In this document: positions 24,776 through 34,204 of the stretch, piece by piece | How the letters are laid out: each line of letters starts with the position of its first letter | Position numbering within the stretch: the first letter of the stretch is position 1 | NCBI GenBank assembly: GCA_020629005.1 | Contig: JAHDEE010000019.1 | Span: 5,713 to 46,961, forward strand | Origin: Chitinophagales bacterium | GTDB taxonomy: Bacteria > Bacteroidota > Bacteroidia > Chitinophagales > UBA2359 | DNA: 41,249 nt | Direction of reading: 5' to 3' | Program-made: the position numbers and the translations under genes | The notes under the pieces: generated by a model | What the model was told of the DNA's origin: nothing | What the model saw: the letters and a program-made list of their open reading frames with translations, nothing else | Database searches by the model: none

Positions 24776-26023
24776 ATGATCCAATACAACAGATTTTGTC
24801 TTGATAACGGACTTAGGGTGCTTATTCATGAGGATCCTTCAACTCCAATGGCGGCAGTTAACCTGGCCTATGATGTTGGAGCCAGAGATGAATCACCACA
24901 AAAGACAGGTTTTGCTCACTTGTTTGAGCACCTGATGTTTAGTGGATCCAGAAATGTGCCGGAATTCGATTATCCGATCCAGCTGGCGGGGGGAGAAAGC
25001 AATGCGTTTACAAACAACGACTACACTAACTATTACGAGACCCTTCCGGCCAACAATTTGGAAACGGCTTTGTGGCTGGAATCTGATCGTATGATGGCGC
25101 TCAACATAAATGAACGTTCACTGGAGGTACAGAAGCGGGTGGTTTGTGAAGAGTTTAAAGAACACTACATCAATCAGCCCTACGGCGATGTATGGCATAA
25201 ACTTAGGGCCTTATCCTATCAGAAGCATCCTTATCGATGGCCCACGATCGGAAAGGAGTTGGCACATATTGAAAATGCCGAGCTCGCGGATGTGCAGGGA
25301 TTTTTCGATCAGCATTATCTTCCCAATAGGGCCATCCTGGTCATCTCCGGCGGGATAAAAACCACCAGGGTAGAGCCGCTGATAAGAAAGTGGTTTGAAG
25401 AAATTCCAGCAGCGTATTCTTACAAGCGAAATCTGCCAATTGAAGATCCGCAGACCGCCGATCGTAAGATGATAATGCGGGCTAAGGTACCGGCAAATGC
25501 GATTTACATGGCATTTCAATCGACAGATCGATATAGCCCTCACTATTACACTACTGATCTGATTACGGACATTCTGGCCGTGGGAGAATCCAGCCGAATG
25601 AAGCGAATCCTGGTCAAGGAAAAGCAGCTGTTCAGCGAGATTGACGCTTACATTACTGGTGACATTCATACAGGTTTGCTGATCATCACCGGAAAGCTTA
25701 TGCCGGATACCAAGATGGAAGTGGCGGAGGCAGCAATTTGGTCGATACTTGAAGATATGGCGAGCCAAAAAGTGCCGGACCAGGAAATGCAAAAGGTCAA
25801 AAACAAGATGGAGGCGCATATCGGTTTTTCGGAAACGAATATCATGAACAATGCCATGAATCTTGCTTTCTACGAACTGCTGGGTGATGCCCAGGAGATC
25901 AATCTTGAAGTACCCAAATATCTGCAAATTGAAGCTGAAGATGTACGGAAGGTGTCAGAACAAATCTTTCGACGAGAAGCTTGCACGACCATCTATTACT
26001 TGAAGCAAGTTCCATTATCATGA
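24776..26023 (+). CDS. M16-family zinc peptidase, catalytic subunit
   Basis: The 415-residue length is standard for one M16B subunit (two roughly equal halves). The inverted zinc motif FAHLFEH is present (H48, E51, H52), and the third ligand is probably E126 in VVCEEFKEH, 74 residues later. GGESNAFTNNDYTNYYETLP and the arginine-containing QHYLPNRAILVISGG segment are typical. There is no signal peptide. It should form a clam-shell dimer with the following M16 protein, whose ATG overlaps this stop, and degrade peptides, possibly imported ones, in the cytoplasm or periplasm. Confidence 0.92.
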   Translation: MIQYNRFCLDNGLRVLIHEDPSTPMAAVNLAYDVGARDESPQKTGFAHLFEHLMFSGSRNVPEFDYPIQLAGGESNAFTNNDYTNYYETLPANNLETALWLESDRMMALNINERSLEVQKRVVCEEFKEHYINQPYGDVWHKLRALSYQKHPYRWPTIGKELAHIENAELADVQGFFDQHYLPNRAILVISGGIKTTRVEPLIRKWFEEIPAAYSYKRNLPIEDPQTADRKMIMRAKVPANAIYMAFQSTDRYSPHYYTTDLITDILAVGESSRMKRILVKEKQLFSEIDAYITGDIHTGLLIITGKLMPDTKMEVAEAAIWSILEDMASQKVPDQEMQKVKNKMEAHIGFSETNIMNNAMNLAFYELLGDAQEINLEVPKYLQIEAEDVRKVSEQIFRREACTTIYYLKQVPLS

Positions 26024-27303
26024 ACAAACCGGATCGCAGCGTAGCACCGCCACTTGTAGTTCCTGAAAAAGTAAGCCTGGGAAAACCAGATCTATTTAGG
26101 CTCGACAATGGAATTCCTGTACATGTTATTAACATTGGAGAGCAGGATGTTATCTCTGTGGAGCTGATCTTTAAAGCCGGAAAAACCTGGGAAACCAAAG
26201 CAGGTTTGGCTGCTATGACCAACCGAATGTTACGAGAGGGCACTGGTTCCTATACAGCGAAGCAAATCGCTGAGCGAGTAGACTATTTTGGAGCAAATAT
26301 CAAAACAAAGGCCGCATCAGACAACGTATCAGTGACTATATATTGTCTCAGAAAATTTCTGGGTGAGGTACTGCCAATCCTAAAAGAAGTAGTGAGCAGT
26401 CCGGCTTTTTCAGAGCAAGATTGGGATAGAATGCGGTCTACGATGATCCAAAGAATCATCATTCACTCCGAGAAAGTAGAAACCAAAGCCAACGACCTTT
26501 TTTACGAACAAATTTTTGGAGCGGAGCATGCATATGGATACACATTGAAGCCCTCTCACTTACTCAACATAAGTGCACAGGACCTCAAAGACTTCTTCCA
26601 AAAAAGATACCATCCTGGTACTGCAACGTTGTTTGTTTCCGGGAAGGTAAGGCAAGCGGATTTGGCGCTGGTCAATCAATTTTTTGGGCAGGAAGACTGG
26701 CCAGCAGGCAGCGCAGCAGGAGAACGAGTACTCTCTCCCTTTGACTATCAGCCGAAAGAGCTGAGGATACCCATGAAAAGTAGCGTGCAATCCTCCATCA
26801 GAGTAGGTCTGCCCTTATTCAATAAGCATCACAAAGACTACAATGGTCTTTACCTGCTAAATATGATTTTGGGAGGTTACTTCAATTCCAGACTCAATAG
26901 CAATATCAGAGAGGATAAAGGCTACACGTATGGTATTCACTCTATGCTTGTCTCCTTACAAACCAGTGGCTATTTTCTTGTGGCTACCGAAGTAGCAAAA
27001 GAGCATGCCGAGGACACGCTTAACGAGATTTTTTATGAGTTCGAGCGCCTAAAAAATGAATTAGTGAGCAAAGAAGAGCTTGACTTGGTCCGTAATTTTA
27101 CCTTGGGGAATGTACTGAACCAAATTAACGGGGCGTTTAATAAGACCGCTATTCTCAAAGGATTGTATCTTTACGGTCTCGATGTCGCTCATTTTGACCA
27201 CTTTATCACTCAAATTAAGTCTACGGACGCGAAAGAGTTGCAAAGGTTGGCTAGAATATACTTGAACGATGATCTTATGGTTAAAGTGATTGCTGGAACC
27301 TAA
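26020..27303 (+). CDS. M16-family peptidase homologue, non-catalytic subunit
   Basis: The start is the ATG at 26020, sharing ATGA with the stop of the catalytic subunit; a TTG at 25981 would overlap more of that gene and is rejected. The 428-residue protein has the M16 fold (ISVELIFKAGKTWETKAGLAAM, EDKGYTYGIHSML with the substrate-binding R/Y-type segment) but the zinc motif position reads LAAMTNRML, with no HxxEH. It is therefore the inactive partner, as in other bacterial M16B heterodimers. Translational coupling supports a 1:1 complex. Confidence 0.9.
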   Translation: MNKPDRSVAPPLVVPEKVSLGKPDLFRLDNGIPVHVINIGEQDVISVELIFKAGKTWETKAGLAAMTNRMLREGTGSYTAKQIAERVDYFGANIKTKAASDNVSVTIYCLRKFLGEVLPILKEVVSSPAFSEQDWDRMRSTMIQRIIIHSEKVETKANDLFYEQIFGAEHAYGYTLKPSHLLNISAQDLKDFFQKRYHPGTATLFVSGKVRQADLALVNQFFGQEDWPAGSAAGERVLSPFDYQPKELRIPMKSSVQSSIRVGLPLFNKHHKDYNGLYLLNMILGGYFNSRLNSNIREDKGYTYGIHSMLVSLQTSGYFLVATEVAKEHAEDTLNEIFYEFERLKNELVSKEELDLVRNFTLGNVLNQINGAFNKTAILKGLYLYGLDVAHFDHFITQIKSTDAKELQRLARIYLNDDLMVKVIAGT

Positions 27304-27314
27304 ATAACCCGATC

Positions 27315-29090
27315 TTGAAAAATGCATTAATACTTTTCTTGCTCTGCATTTCTGCTATCGCTTACGGACAAAATCCTGAGCCGGTTCTGCAATGCGTCAA
27401 CAAGAATCAGAATATCGTTGATTTGGAATGGTCATGGAATGGTACCTGTGGGGTGACTTTCAGCGCCTGGAATATCTATTTCGCCGATTCACCTGCCGGT
27501 CCGTTTAATCTGATGCATACGATCGATAGCGGAAATAGTGCCTTCCCATCACAGGAACGTTACTACACCGACAATACAGTAGGGTCGGGATCTCGATGCT
27601 ACTATATTGAGTCGCTGTGTGGAGTGGGTTCGGTATCGCAGTCTGCTGTGGTCTGCACGGATGAAACAGCAGCTCCTGACCTTGATTTTGTATCTGTAAT
27701 AGACGATTCTACGGTCACGGTATCCTGGCAGGCAACACAATTTCAGCCGAAGGTATTTGGCTTTGTAGTCTATCGTGCTGATCCTGGTATATCGCCTATT
27801 GGCACAGTTGATTTCTACGGGACGGAGTTTTCGCCCCCAAGCACTTTTATCTATACCGATGTCCTGGCCTCTCCTGGCGAACAGCCTGAAACCTATACAA
27901 TAGCCGCAATAGACAGTTGCGGGAATGTATCTCCTTATAATCTAACGGGACATACGACCATGTACCTGACAGCAGATAATGACTCTTGCGACACTCGAAT
28001 TTTCCTGGACTGGACAGACTACATTGGATGGGAAAGCGATGAGCTGACTGAATACATCATCTACACAGATGATGGCGACAATATCTTTACAACGGTACCG
28101 TCTGATCAAACATCCCTGATCTACGATCTTCCGCCTGGTAGCACTTCTGATTGCTTTAGAATTGGTGCAGCCAAGAACTCAGGTGAAATCGTTACTTCCA
28201 ATCTAGCCTGCATCGACATTTCCATTAGTCAGGGTCCAGAATATATCTATTTGACTTACCTGACAGTGGATGATAACAACGATGTGCAAGTCGATTGGAG
28301 GCTAGACACCAGTGGAGATATCACGGAGATCAATGTACAAAGAGGCGAAAGTGAAACAGACGCCAGCCCGGTACACACTTTTAATGATGGACTCTATACC
28401 TCCAGCATGTCCTATATCGACACCGATGTTAATCCAGAAAATTTCGCCTATTACTACGATATAGAATCATTGGATAGTTGCCGGCAGGCCACCACAGCTC
28501 TTGGTGGAAAGATTATAAGCCTGCAAGGCTCCGGCAGTCTCGACCTGCTTAATAAACTCAGCTGGAACTCATTTGAAATGGGTTACAGTACGGTTCTCTT
28601 TCAGGAGCTGTATCGAGTAGAGGAAGATGGTTTCCTCAGTTTGATCACAACACTGCCTGCTAATGTCTTTGAGTTTCAAGAGCAGATTAGCGCAGATGCA
28701 TTGACGGCCGGACAATCTATTTGCTACCGTGTCGGTGCAGTTTATGACCTCAATCTTCCGGATGGCACCAGCGAAACCAGGACCAGCTTCAGCAATACAA
28801 TCTGTGTCAATCCGATTTCAAGAATCTACGCCCCTAATGCCTTTGCACCAAATGGCGTCAACAACATTTTCAAGCCTGTCATCCTCTTTCCAAACAAGGA
28901 CAACTATCAAATGACCGTGCTCAATCGCTATGGCGAGGTAGTGTTCCAAAGCACTGATCCCGACATTGGCTGGGATGGCCAGTTCAAGGGTGATCTTGCT
29001 CCGCAGGGAGTCTATGCTTTTATCATCAGCATGCGTTCGGCTGCTGGTAGAGACATTGAAGAAAGGGGGTCGGTGTTGTTGATTCGGTAG
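27315..29090 (+). CDS. Secreted fibronectin-like repeat protein with T9SS type-B C-terminal sorting domain
   Basis: The 591-residue protein starts with TTG at 27315; the first residues form a clean signal peptide (MKNALILFLLCISAIAYGQ) and no ATG lies near. The body (about 25-490) holds beta-sandwich repeats with cysteine pairs, fibronectin-III-like (VTVSWQAT, VQVDWRL, KLSWNSF). The end (about 505-591) is a gliding-motility/CHU_C-type domain: YAPNAFAPNGVNNIFKP, LNRYGEVVFQS and GWDGQFKGDLAPQGVYAF. That domain directs export through the type IX system to the cell surface or medium. It follows the M16 pair by 11 bases and may be cotranscribed. Likely an adhesin or surface protein; ligand unknown. 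Confidence 0.88.
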   Translation: MKNALILFLLCISAIAYGQNPEPVLQCVNKNQNIVDLEWSWNGTCGVTFSAWNIYFADSPAGPFNLMHTIDSGNSAFPSQERYYTDNTVGSGSRCYYIESLCGVGSVSQSAVVCTDETAAPDLDFVSVIDDSTVTVSWQATQFQPKVFGFVVYRADPGISPIGTVDFYGTEFSPPSTFIYTDVLASPGEQPETYTIAAIDSCGNVSPYNLTGHTTMYLTADNDSCDTRIFLDWTDYIGWESDELTEYIIYTDDGDNIFTTVPSDQTSLIYDLPPGSTSDCFRIGAAKNSGEIVTSNLACIDISISQGPEYIYLTYLTVDDNNDVQVDWRLDTSGDITEINVQRGESETDASPVHTFNDGLYTSSMSYIDTDVNPENFAYYYDIESLDSCRQATTALGGKIISLQGSGSLDLLNKLSWNSFEMGYSTVLFQELYRVEEDGFLSLITTLPANVFEFQEQISADALTAGQSICYRVGAVYDLNLPDGTSETRTSFSNTICVNPISRIYAPNAFAPNGVNNIFKPVILFPNKDNYQMTVLNRYGEVVFQSTDPDIGWDGQFKGDLAPQGVYAFIISMRSAAGRDIEERGSVLLIR

Positions 29091-29195
29091 TTGTTTTGGG
29101 TTTTGGTTCTTAGTTATTAGTTTTTGGATTTGAGATTAGAGGAGACGGGGGTCCTGCTACTAGCAACTTACTGTTTGCGCGGTGGAGGGGGCTGG

Positions 29196-29376
29196 CAAAA
29201 TAGCCCGGGTAGAAGCGGAAATGGAGCGGCACTGAGCGCGCTGTATGCGCCGCTGATGGTGGCTCGGAGCCTGCGGAGAGACAACAGCGGCGGATGCAGA
29301 CAGCAGCGAAGGGCTGCTACATTGCAGCGGATGACCGGAAGACCCTTGACGCGCTGGAGTCCATTTCGCTCCTAAT
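29196..29376 (+). repeat. Conserved-end palindromic intergenic repeat, copy B
   Basis: CAAAATAGCCCGGGTAGAAG CGGAAAT at the left and ATTGCAGCGGA ... TTTCGCTCCTAATC at the right match copies A and C. The copy-specific core contains CGCCGCTG/CAGCGGCG. It fills most of the 326-base gap between the T9SS cargo gene and the convergent thioredoxin-fold gene, a gap in which I see no gene. Confidence 0.65.
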
Positions 29377-29416
29377 CCTTTTTATTTAGCTTTTGTCCTT
29401 ACCAGCTTTGCTTCAT

Positions 29417-30613
29417 TTATCGGCCCATCTTTCGCATCAGCTCCATTGTGAGTTTAGGCTCGTCGCCCCACTTTTCCGCTATCTTGATAGATTCAGCGCA
29501 GACTTTGAGAGCCTTTTCTTTCTCCCCGAGCTTGAATAGCAATGCTGCTTTGGTGTCGAGGAAGAAGTAATCTTCCTTCATCCCGATTGCTCTTTCGATC
29601 CAGTTGAGGGCTTTGGTGAGCTGGTCGGCATCATCTACTTTTTCGTAGAAGTTCCAGGCAATTTGATTGATGATGTCTGGGTCGCGCTTTCCGTAGGTTT
29701 CCAGAAATGCTCCGGCGGCTGGCGCGTATTTATCCCACTCTTCCGTTTGCTCGTAGTAGGATGCTTTGAGTCGCGAATTGATGAATCCTGCGAAGGTGGG
29801 GATATTGTCGCGGTTGAATTTGAGGATGTCGTTCATCATCGCTTCGTCTTTGAGGGCGGCTGCAACGTTGATGCTGTATTGAGTGACGTTGCGAAGCTTT
29901 TCGATGAAGCGGTTGTCTCCGTAAATATCGAGGTACAGGTCTTTGTTTTTGACCATGGACTGGAATGCCGTTGACTCCTGCTCGTAAGCGGTGAGCATGA
30001 TGTAGTCCATGTTTTTTGGGCTTGTTAGATCGCTTTGAGTGGCGAGGTAGGCATTGGAGATGGCGGTCATGTCTTCGTATTGGAAATGACCGCTGTTGAT
30101 CATGCTGCGAGCTAGATTGTGCAGTTGCTCCGTGCTGGCATTGCCTGACTCATGTGCCTTCATTAGTGTGAAATATTGCTTTTGGGCATCCATTGCTTCT
30201 TCGCCATGTTGCTTGAGCGTGAAGGCATCGCATTCGCCTGATATTTTGTGCAGGGCTTCACCGTTGGTATCGAAATAGAGGAAGGTTGGAAAGTACTTTA
30301 CTCCGTAGGCCTGGATGATCTTTTTGGCCTCTGGCTTGTCCATGTCCATTTTGACGGAGATGTAGTTATCGTTGTAAAATCTACCTACTTCGGGATCGGT
30401 GAAAACCTGTCGATCCATTCGTTGACAGGGTACACACCAGGTGGTGTATGCATCGAGAAATACAGGCTTGTTGTCTTGCCTGGCTTGTGCGATGGCCTGC
30501 TCGAAGGTGCCAGGGTAGAATTGTATGCCTTGCGGGCCAAGATCCTGAGCCTGAAGGTTTTGTCCCAGGGTGAAGATGCTGAATGCCAGCAGGATGGAGT
30601 AGTAGAGTCGCAT
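29417..30613 (-). CDS. Secreted thioredoxin-fold protein with C-terminal TPR-like region
   Basis: The 398-residue protein has a signal peptide (about 1-22, ending LQAQ) and a thioredoxin-like domain (about 35-150) with TTWCVPCQRMD (C60, C63) and a cis-proline segment KYFPTFLYF. Residues 160-398 are helical with TPR-like repeats (LNWIERAIGMKEDYFFLDTK; ALLFKLGEKEKALKVC). Proteins of this layout are common in Bacteroidota and act as periplasmic disulfide reductases or chaperones; substrate unknown. It lies downstream of the 158-bp repeat (copy 2). Confidence 0.85.
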   Translation of the reverse strand: MRLYYSILLAFSIFTLGQNLQAQDLGPQGIQFYPGTFEQAIAQARQDNKPVFLDAYTTWCVPCQRMDRQVFTDPEVGRFYNDNYISVKMDMDKPEAKKIIQAYGVKYFPTFLYFDTNGEALHKISGECDAFTLKQHGEEAMDAQKQYFTLMKAHESGNASTEQLHNLARSMINSGHFQYEDMTAISNAYLATQSDLTSPKNMDYIMLTAYEQESTAFQSMVKNKDLYLDIYGDNRFIEKLRNVTQYSINVAAALKDEAMMNDILKFNRDNIPTFAGFINSRLKASYYEQTEEWDKYAPAAGAFLETYGKRDPDIINQIAWNFYEKVDDADQLTKALNWIERAIGMKEDYFFLDTKAALLFKLGEKEKALKVCAESIKIAEKWGDEPKLTMELMRKMGR

Positions 30614-30669
30614 AATATTGTTTGAATTGCTAAGTTACGAAAGTCTGTGCAGACGGACTACCGTTCTTA

Positions 30670-30827
30670 AGGGACAGCGAATAAATAACTGTCCATTTTG
30701 ACTTGCTAGAAATGATTTATCCATCGTTATTTTTCTCCACCAGCCAACAAGGATGCTGTCAAAAAATGCCTCGCCTAAATCATTTCCAGCGGCGTCAAAA
30801 TCGGACAGTTATTTATTCCCTATCCCT
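30670..30827 (+). repeat. 158-bp palindromic dispersed element, copy 2 (MITE-like)
   Basis: Same length and design as the element at 6447-6604, with nine differences by eye and no indels. The ends read AGGGACAGCGAATAAATAAC and, on the other strand, AGGGATAGGGAATAAATAAC. A30683 faces T30814 where copy 1 has C facing G. It sits between the thioredoxin-fold gene start and the end of the 511-residue gene, the other side of which has about 73 bases without a gene. There is no clear target-site duplication. Confidence 0.85.
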
Positions 30828-30900
30828 AAAGGACTGTGTGATTGGCGAAAGTTTAATTGTTGGCGGCCTGGAGAGGCTCTGTATTAGATTCGGGCTTGCC

Positions 30901-32436
30901 TTAGGCTCGGAGGTCGGAGGTTTGACCAAGGGAGAGGTTTTCGATTTTGGTATTGATCCATTCGAGGAAATCGAAATAAGCGAAGATTCGACGCTCAGAA
31001 GGATGCTCGCGTAGTTCCTGTATTTCGGTTCTCATTTTGACCAGCAGCGATTCAAATTGGGTTTGATTCGTGGTTTTGGCGATCTCTCTAATGTATCCGA
31101 GTACCATCGTTTCGAAGTGGTAGGATTTGTCGCGTTTGTAGAGGTAGCCGTAGGTAGATTTCATCTCTCTTCGCAGGCGCTGCTCATTGCCGGACTCGTA
31201 TAGAACGATGAGTAGAAGAATGCGGGAGAAGCAGTAGACATCCTCCCGAACATTGTGGTCTGGATTGTCGAGTACTTTATCGATCCATTTTTCTGCTTCT
31301 GCAAATTTGCCTGCGCCAAAGCTGATGTGAAAGGCATTGAAGCACATCATGATTTTCCCCATTTTATCGACCTGGTGGTCGAGATTGAGTAATCCGTCTT
31401 CAACAGAAGTGAGTAGCGTCATGCCGTGATCGTACTCGCTGTTTCGGATGCAGGAGTTCATTTGGTGGTAGTAATAGACTTCGAAGAGCTTTAGCTCCAG
31501 GCTTTTGCTTTTGCGAAGGCTATTGTCTTGCACCATTTCCTGAAGTTTGCCCAGGTATCGTTTGTTTTCTTCTTCTTTGCCCAGCACAGAGGTCATGTTG
31601 AGCAGGTTGTTGATGGAGTTGACGTAGTTGAAGGGATCGAGTCGTATGAGTTCTGGTCTGGACTCGAAGTGCTGCACCAGCTTTGTTATGTAGCTGTAGC
31701 AGCGTTCAAAATCCCTGGTGATGAAGTAATAGGTTGCGAAAATTCGGTACTGCATTCCTTGTGCCTCATAGGAAAACTGTTGAGATTCGTCATTGAGCAG
31801 TGGGGAGTCCATCAATTTTTCGAGGGCTTGCATGTCTTTGGCGTCACGTGCCATACCCTTCCGGTTGTGTTGCACATAGAGCTGAGCTTCCAGCAACCAA
31901 TATTCGTTGAGATTATCGATTTTTTGGATGAGCTCTTGCTCAGTGGCGTAGAGTGCGCTTACATTTTTGTCTCCCAGACCGGCGAAGGACTCGATGTCCA
32001 TGATTTTCTTCTGCCACTTGATGATCTCCGGTATGATGCTTAGTTTGTCGTATTCCAGGGCGAGCTTCTTTGCTCTGACGATCACTTTTTTGGCTTGCGG
32101 ATATAGGCCCTTGTAATACAGGAAGGAGATGCTACCCAGAAGCTCCATAATTTGGGCATCTATGGAGGATTGCGAGTGGTAGCTACGCATGCTTTTCAGG
32201 ATGAGTTCGTTGAGGTAGTTCTTGGCTACTGCGAGGCGGTTGGCGAATTTTTTATTGCGAAATTTTCGGAGCAGAGCTTCTTCATTGTATACCTTCTGCT
32301 TGTCAATGGCGTCAAAGAGTTCGACATAGTTGTTCTGGCCTCCTATCACGTGCCGTGAGGAGAAAACTTTGAAAAAGCGCTTTTCAGACTTGGTAAGCGA
32401 CTTAATCAGTTTGAACAGACCATCTTTCTTCTTCAT
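30901..32436 (-). CDS. Helical-repeat (TPR-like) protein of unknown function
   Basis: A 511-residue, almost entirely alpha-helical protein without signal peptide. The N terminus is basic and begins LFKLIKSLTKSEKRFFKVF, a start that I have the impression recurs in Bacteroidota hypothetical proteins. Repeated helix pairs (about 34-40 residues) with aromatic and small residues at TPR-like spacings run from about 110 to 480. No enzyme motif is visible. A scaffold or regulatory role would fit. The 158-bp repeat lies just beyond its stop, and a TATATTTG element about 75 bases upstream of the ATG suggests its own promoter. Confidence 0.7.
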   Translation of the reverse strand: MKKKDGLFKLIKSLTKSEKRFFKVFSSRHVIGGQNNYVELFDAIDKQKVYNEEALLRKFRNKKFANRLAVAKNYLNELILKSMRSYHSQSSIDAQIMELLGSISFLYYKGLYPQAKKVIVRAKKLALEYDKLSIIPEIIKWQKKIMDIESFAGLGDKNVSALYATEQELIQKIDNLNEYWLLEAQLYVQHNRKGMARDAKDMQALEKLMDSPLLNDESQQFSYEAQGMQYRIFATYYFITRDFERCYSYITKLVQHFESRPELIRLDPFNYVNSINNLLNMTSVLGKEEENKRYLGKLQEMVQDNSLRKSKSLELKLFEVYYYHQMNSCIRNSEYDHGMTLLTSVEDGLLNLDHQVDKMGKIMMCFNAFHISFGAGKFAEAEKWIDKVLDNPDHNVREDVYCFSRILLLIVLYESGNEQRLRREMKSTYGYLYKRDKSYHFETMVLGYIREIAKTTNQTQFESLLVKMRTEIQELREHPSERRIFAYFDFLEWINTKIENLSLGQTSDLRA

Positions 32437-32511
32437 ACCAGTTCCTGAAGATTTCCCGGTGGTGAGCTGCTGATAGCAGCCGATTCCATTAGCGGGCTTA
32501 ACAAATATAAA

Positions 32512-32519
32512 GGATTGTC
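32512..32519 (-). promoter_or_regulatory. Candidate -7 element (TATATTTG) of the 511-residue gene
   Basis: The minus strand reads TATATTTG, matching TAnnTTTG, giving a leader of roughly 70 bases. Confidence 0.4.
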
Positions 32520-32637
32520 TCTAAAGCCAGGAGGCGAAGATTGACATCAGCTCAATTTATAGCTGCTTGTCATCTGGATAGTGGCCAGATTGATAGCCGC
32601 TATTTCACTATCTTCAGCCAAAAGAAATAAACGATTT

Positions 32638-34098
32638 ATGAGTCCCATTCTGATAGTGCTTATTGTGGTTGCCTACTTTGCGGTGTTGTTTGCCATCTCC
32701 TACGTTACGGGCAGGGACAACAGTGATGAGTCTTTTTTTATAGGTGAGAAGAAGTCACCCTGGTATTTGGTTGCATTCGGTATGATTGGGGCATCCTTGT
32801 CGGGAGTGACCTTTATCTCGGTGCCCGGTTGGGTTGTGGATAGCCACTTTTCGTATATGGCGATGGTGTTTGGCTATTTGGTGGGCTATCTGGTCATTGC
32901 TACCCTTTTGATGCCACTTTATTATCGCCTAAATCTGACCTCCATTTACGGCTATCTCGATGATCGATTTGGTACCTATACTTATAAGACGGGAGCAGGT
33001 TTTTTTCTGTTGAGTAGGACAATCGGTGCGGCTTTCAGGTTGTACTTGGTGGCGATTGTGCTTCAAAAATTCATATTTGATGCCTGGAGCATTCCATTTT
33101 GGGTTACGGTGCTTATCACCATTACCCTGATTTGGCTTTATACTTTTCGAGGAGGTATCAAGACAATCGTATGGACGGATTCTTTGCAGACTTTCTTGAT
33201 GTTGCTCTCTCTGGTCTTGTCGATTTGGTACATTGGCGGGGAACTTGGACTGGGATTTTCGGGCATAGTGGAATTGGTACAGAGCAGTGATCTGGCGCAG
33301 ATCTTCTTTTTTGAAGACGGCTATACGGATGCAAAAAACTTCTTTAAGCGTTTCTTTGGCGGAGCATTGATAGCGCTGGTGATGACGGGGCTGGATCAGG
33401 ATATGATGCAGAAAAACCTTTCCTGCAAGACGATAGGCGAAGCCCAGAAGAACATGTTCTGGTTTAGTATAGTGCTGGTGATTGCCAATTTTGTATTTCT
33501 GTCATTGGGCTTGTTGTTGTATCACTTTATGCCTTTTGCAGGTCGAACGGACTATCTGTTTCCTGTAGCTGCTATGCATTATCTGCCAGATGGCATTTCG
33601 GTGATTTTCCTCATTGGCCTGTTGGCTGCTGCTTATTCGAGTGCGGATTCTGCCTTGACTTCGCTTACTACTTCCTTTTGTGTAGACTTCCTTGGTTTCA
33701 AGGAAGGGGAAAGTAACCAGAAGACACGATATAAGGTGCATCTGGGTTTTTCTGTATTGTTGTTTTTGGTGCTGCTGGTGTTTAACTACATCATTGATGA
33801 TGCGGTGATTAAGGAGATTTTTACCTGGGCTGGGTTTACTTATGGGCCATTGCTAGGGTTGTATTGTTTTGGTATTCTCACCAAACGGCAGTTTAGGGAT
33901 AGCTGGTTGGTGGTTTTAGTGTGTGTATTGGCTCCCTTGCTCACGCTTGTCGTGCGGAGCAATTCGGAGAACTGGTTTGGCTATGTCTTTAGTTTTGAGT
34001 TGTTGGCACTAAATGGTCTGCTGACCTTCCTGGGATTGTTTTTGCTGTCTCAGTTTACTGGCAATTCAGCAGGGCCAGATCAAGTTCAGAAGCTGTGA
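32638..34098 (+). CDS. Sodium:solute symporter (SSS/SLC5 family)
   Basis: From the ATG at 32638 the protein has 486 residues and starts directly in helix 1 (MSPILIVLIVVAYFAVLF); an in-frame GTG 57 bases upstream only adds a polar leader. Features of the SSS family include ESFFIGEKKSPWYLVAFGMI, FRGGIKTIVWTDSLQTFLM (the GG-x-x-x-V-x-x-T-D block) and SSADSALTSLTTSFCVDF. It should be a Na+-driven importer in the inner membrane. The substrate cannot be read; the neighbours (TPR-like protein, rRNA methyltransferase) give no hint. Confidence 0.88.
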   Translation: MSPILIVLIVVAYFAVLFAISYVTGRDNSDESFFIGEKKSPWYLVAFGMIGASLSGVTFISVPGWVVDSHFSYMAMVFGYLVGYLVIATLLMPLYYRLNLTSIYGYLDDRFGTYTYKTGAGFFLLSRTIGAAFRLYLVAIVLQKFIFDAWSIPFWVTVLITITLIWLYTFRGGIKTIVWTDSLQTFLMLLSLVLSIWYIGGELGLGFSGIVELVQSSDLAQIFFFEDGYTDAKNFFKRFFGGALIALVMTGLDQDMMQKNLSCKTIGEAQKNMFWFSIVLVIANFVFLSLGLLLYHFMPFAGRTDYLFPVAAMHYLPDGISVIFLIGLLAAAYSSADSALTSLTTSFCVDFLGFKEGESNQKTRYKVHLGFSVLLFLVLLVFNYIIDDAVIKEIFTWAGFTYGPLLGLYCFGILTKRQFRDSWLVVLVCVLAPLLTLVVRSNSENWFGYVFSFELLALNGLLTFLGLFLLSQFTGNSAGPDQVQKL

Positions 34099-34204
34099 TT
34101 CCTGGAAATGGCAAAGGCATCAGATCAGCCTCTATGCTGCATGTGGCAGTTTGCCATTAAGATGTTTGTGTCGGGCAGTAAATGCGATGCCTTAATCCTT
34201 ATCT

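Noticed and set aside
25211-25927. A long minus-strand open frame (238 codons) inside the catalytic M16 gene
   Set aside because: It lies fully antisense to a strongly supported gene with conserved motifs, and its translation is Cys/His-rich with no domain; it is a shadow frame.
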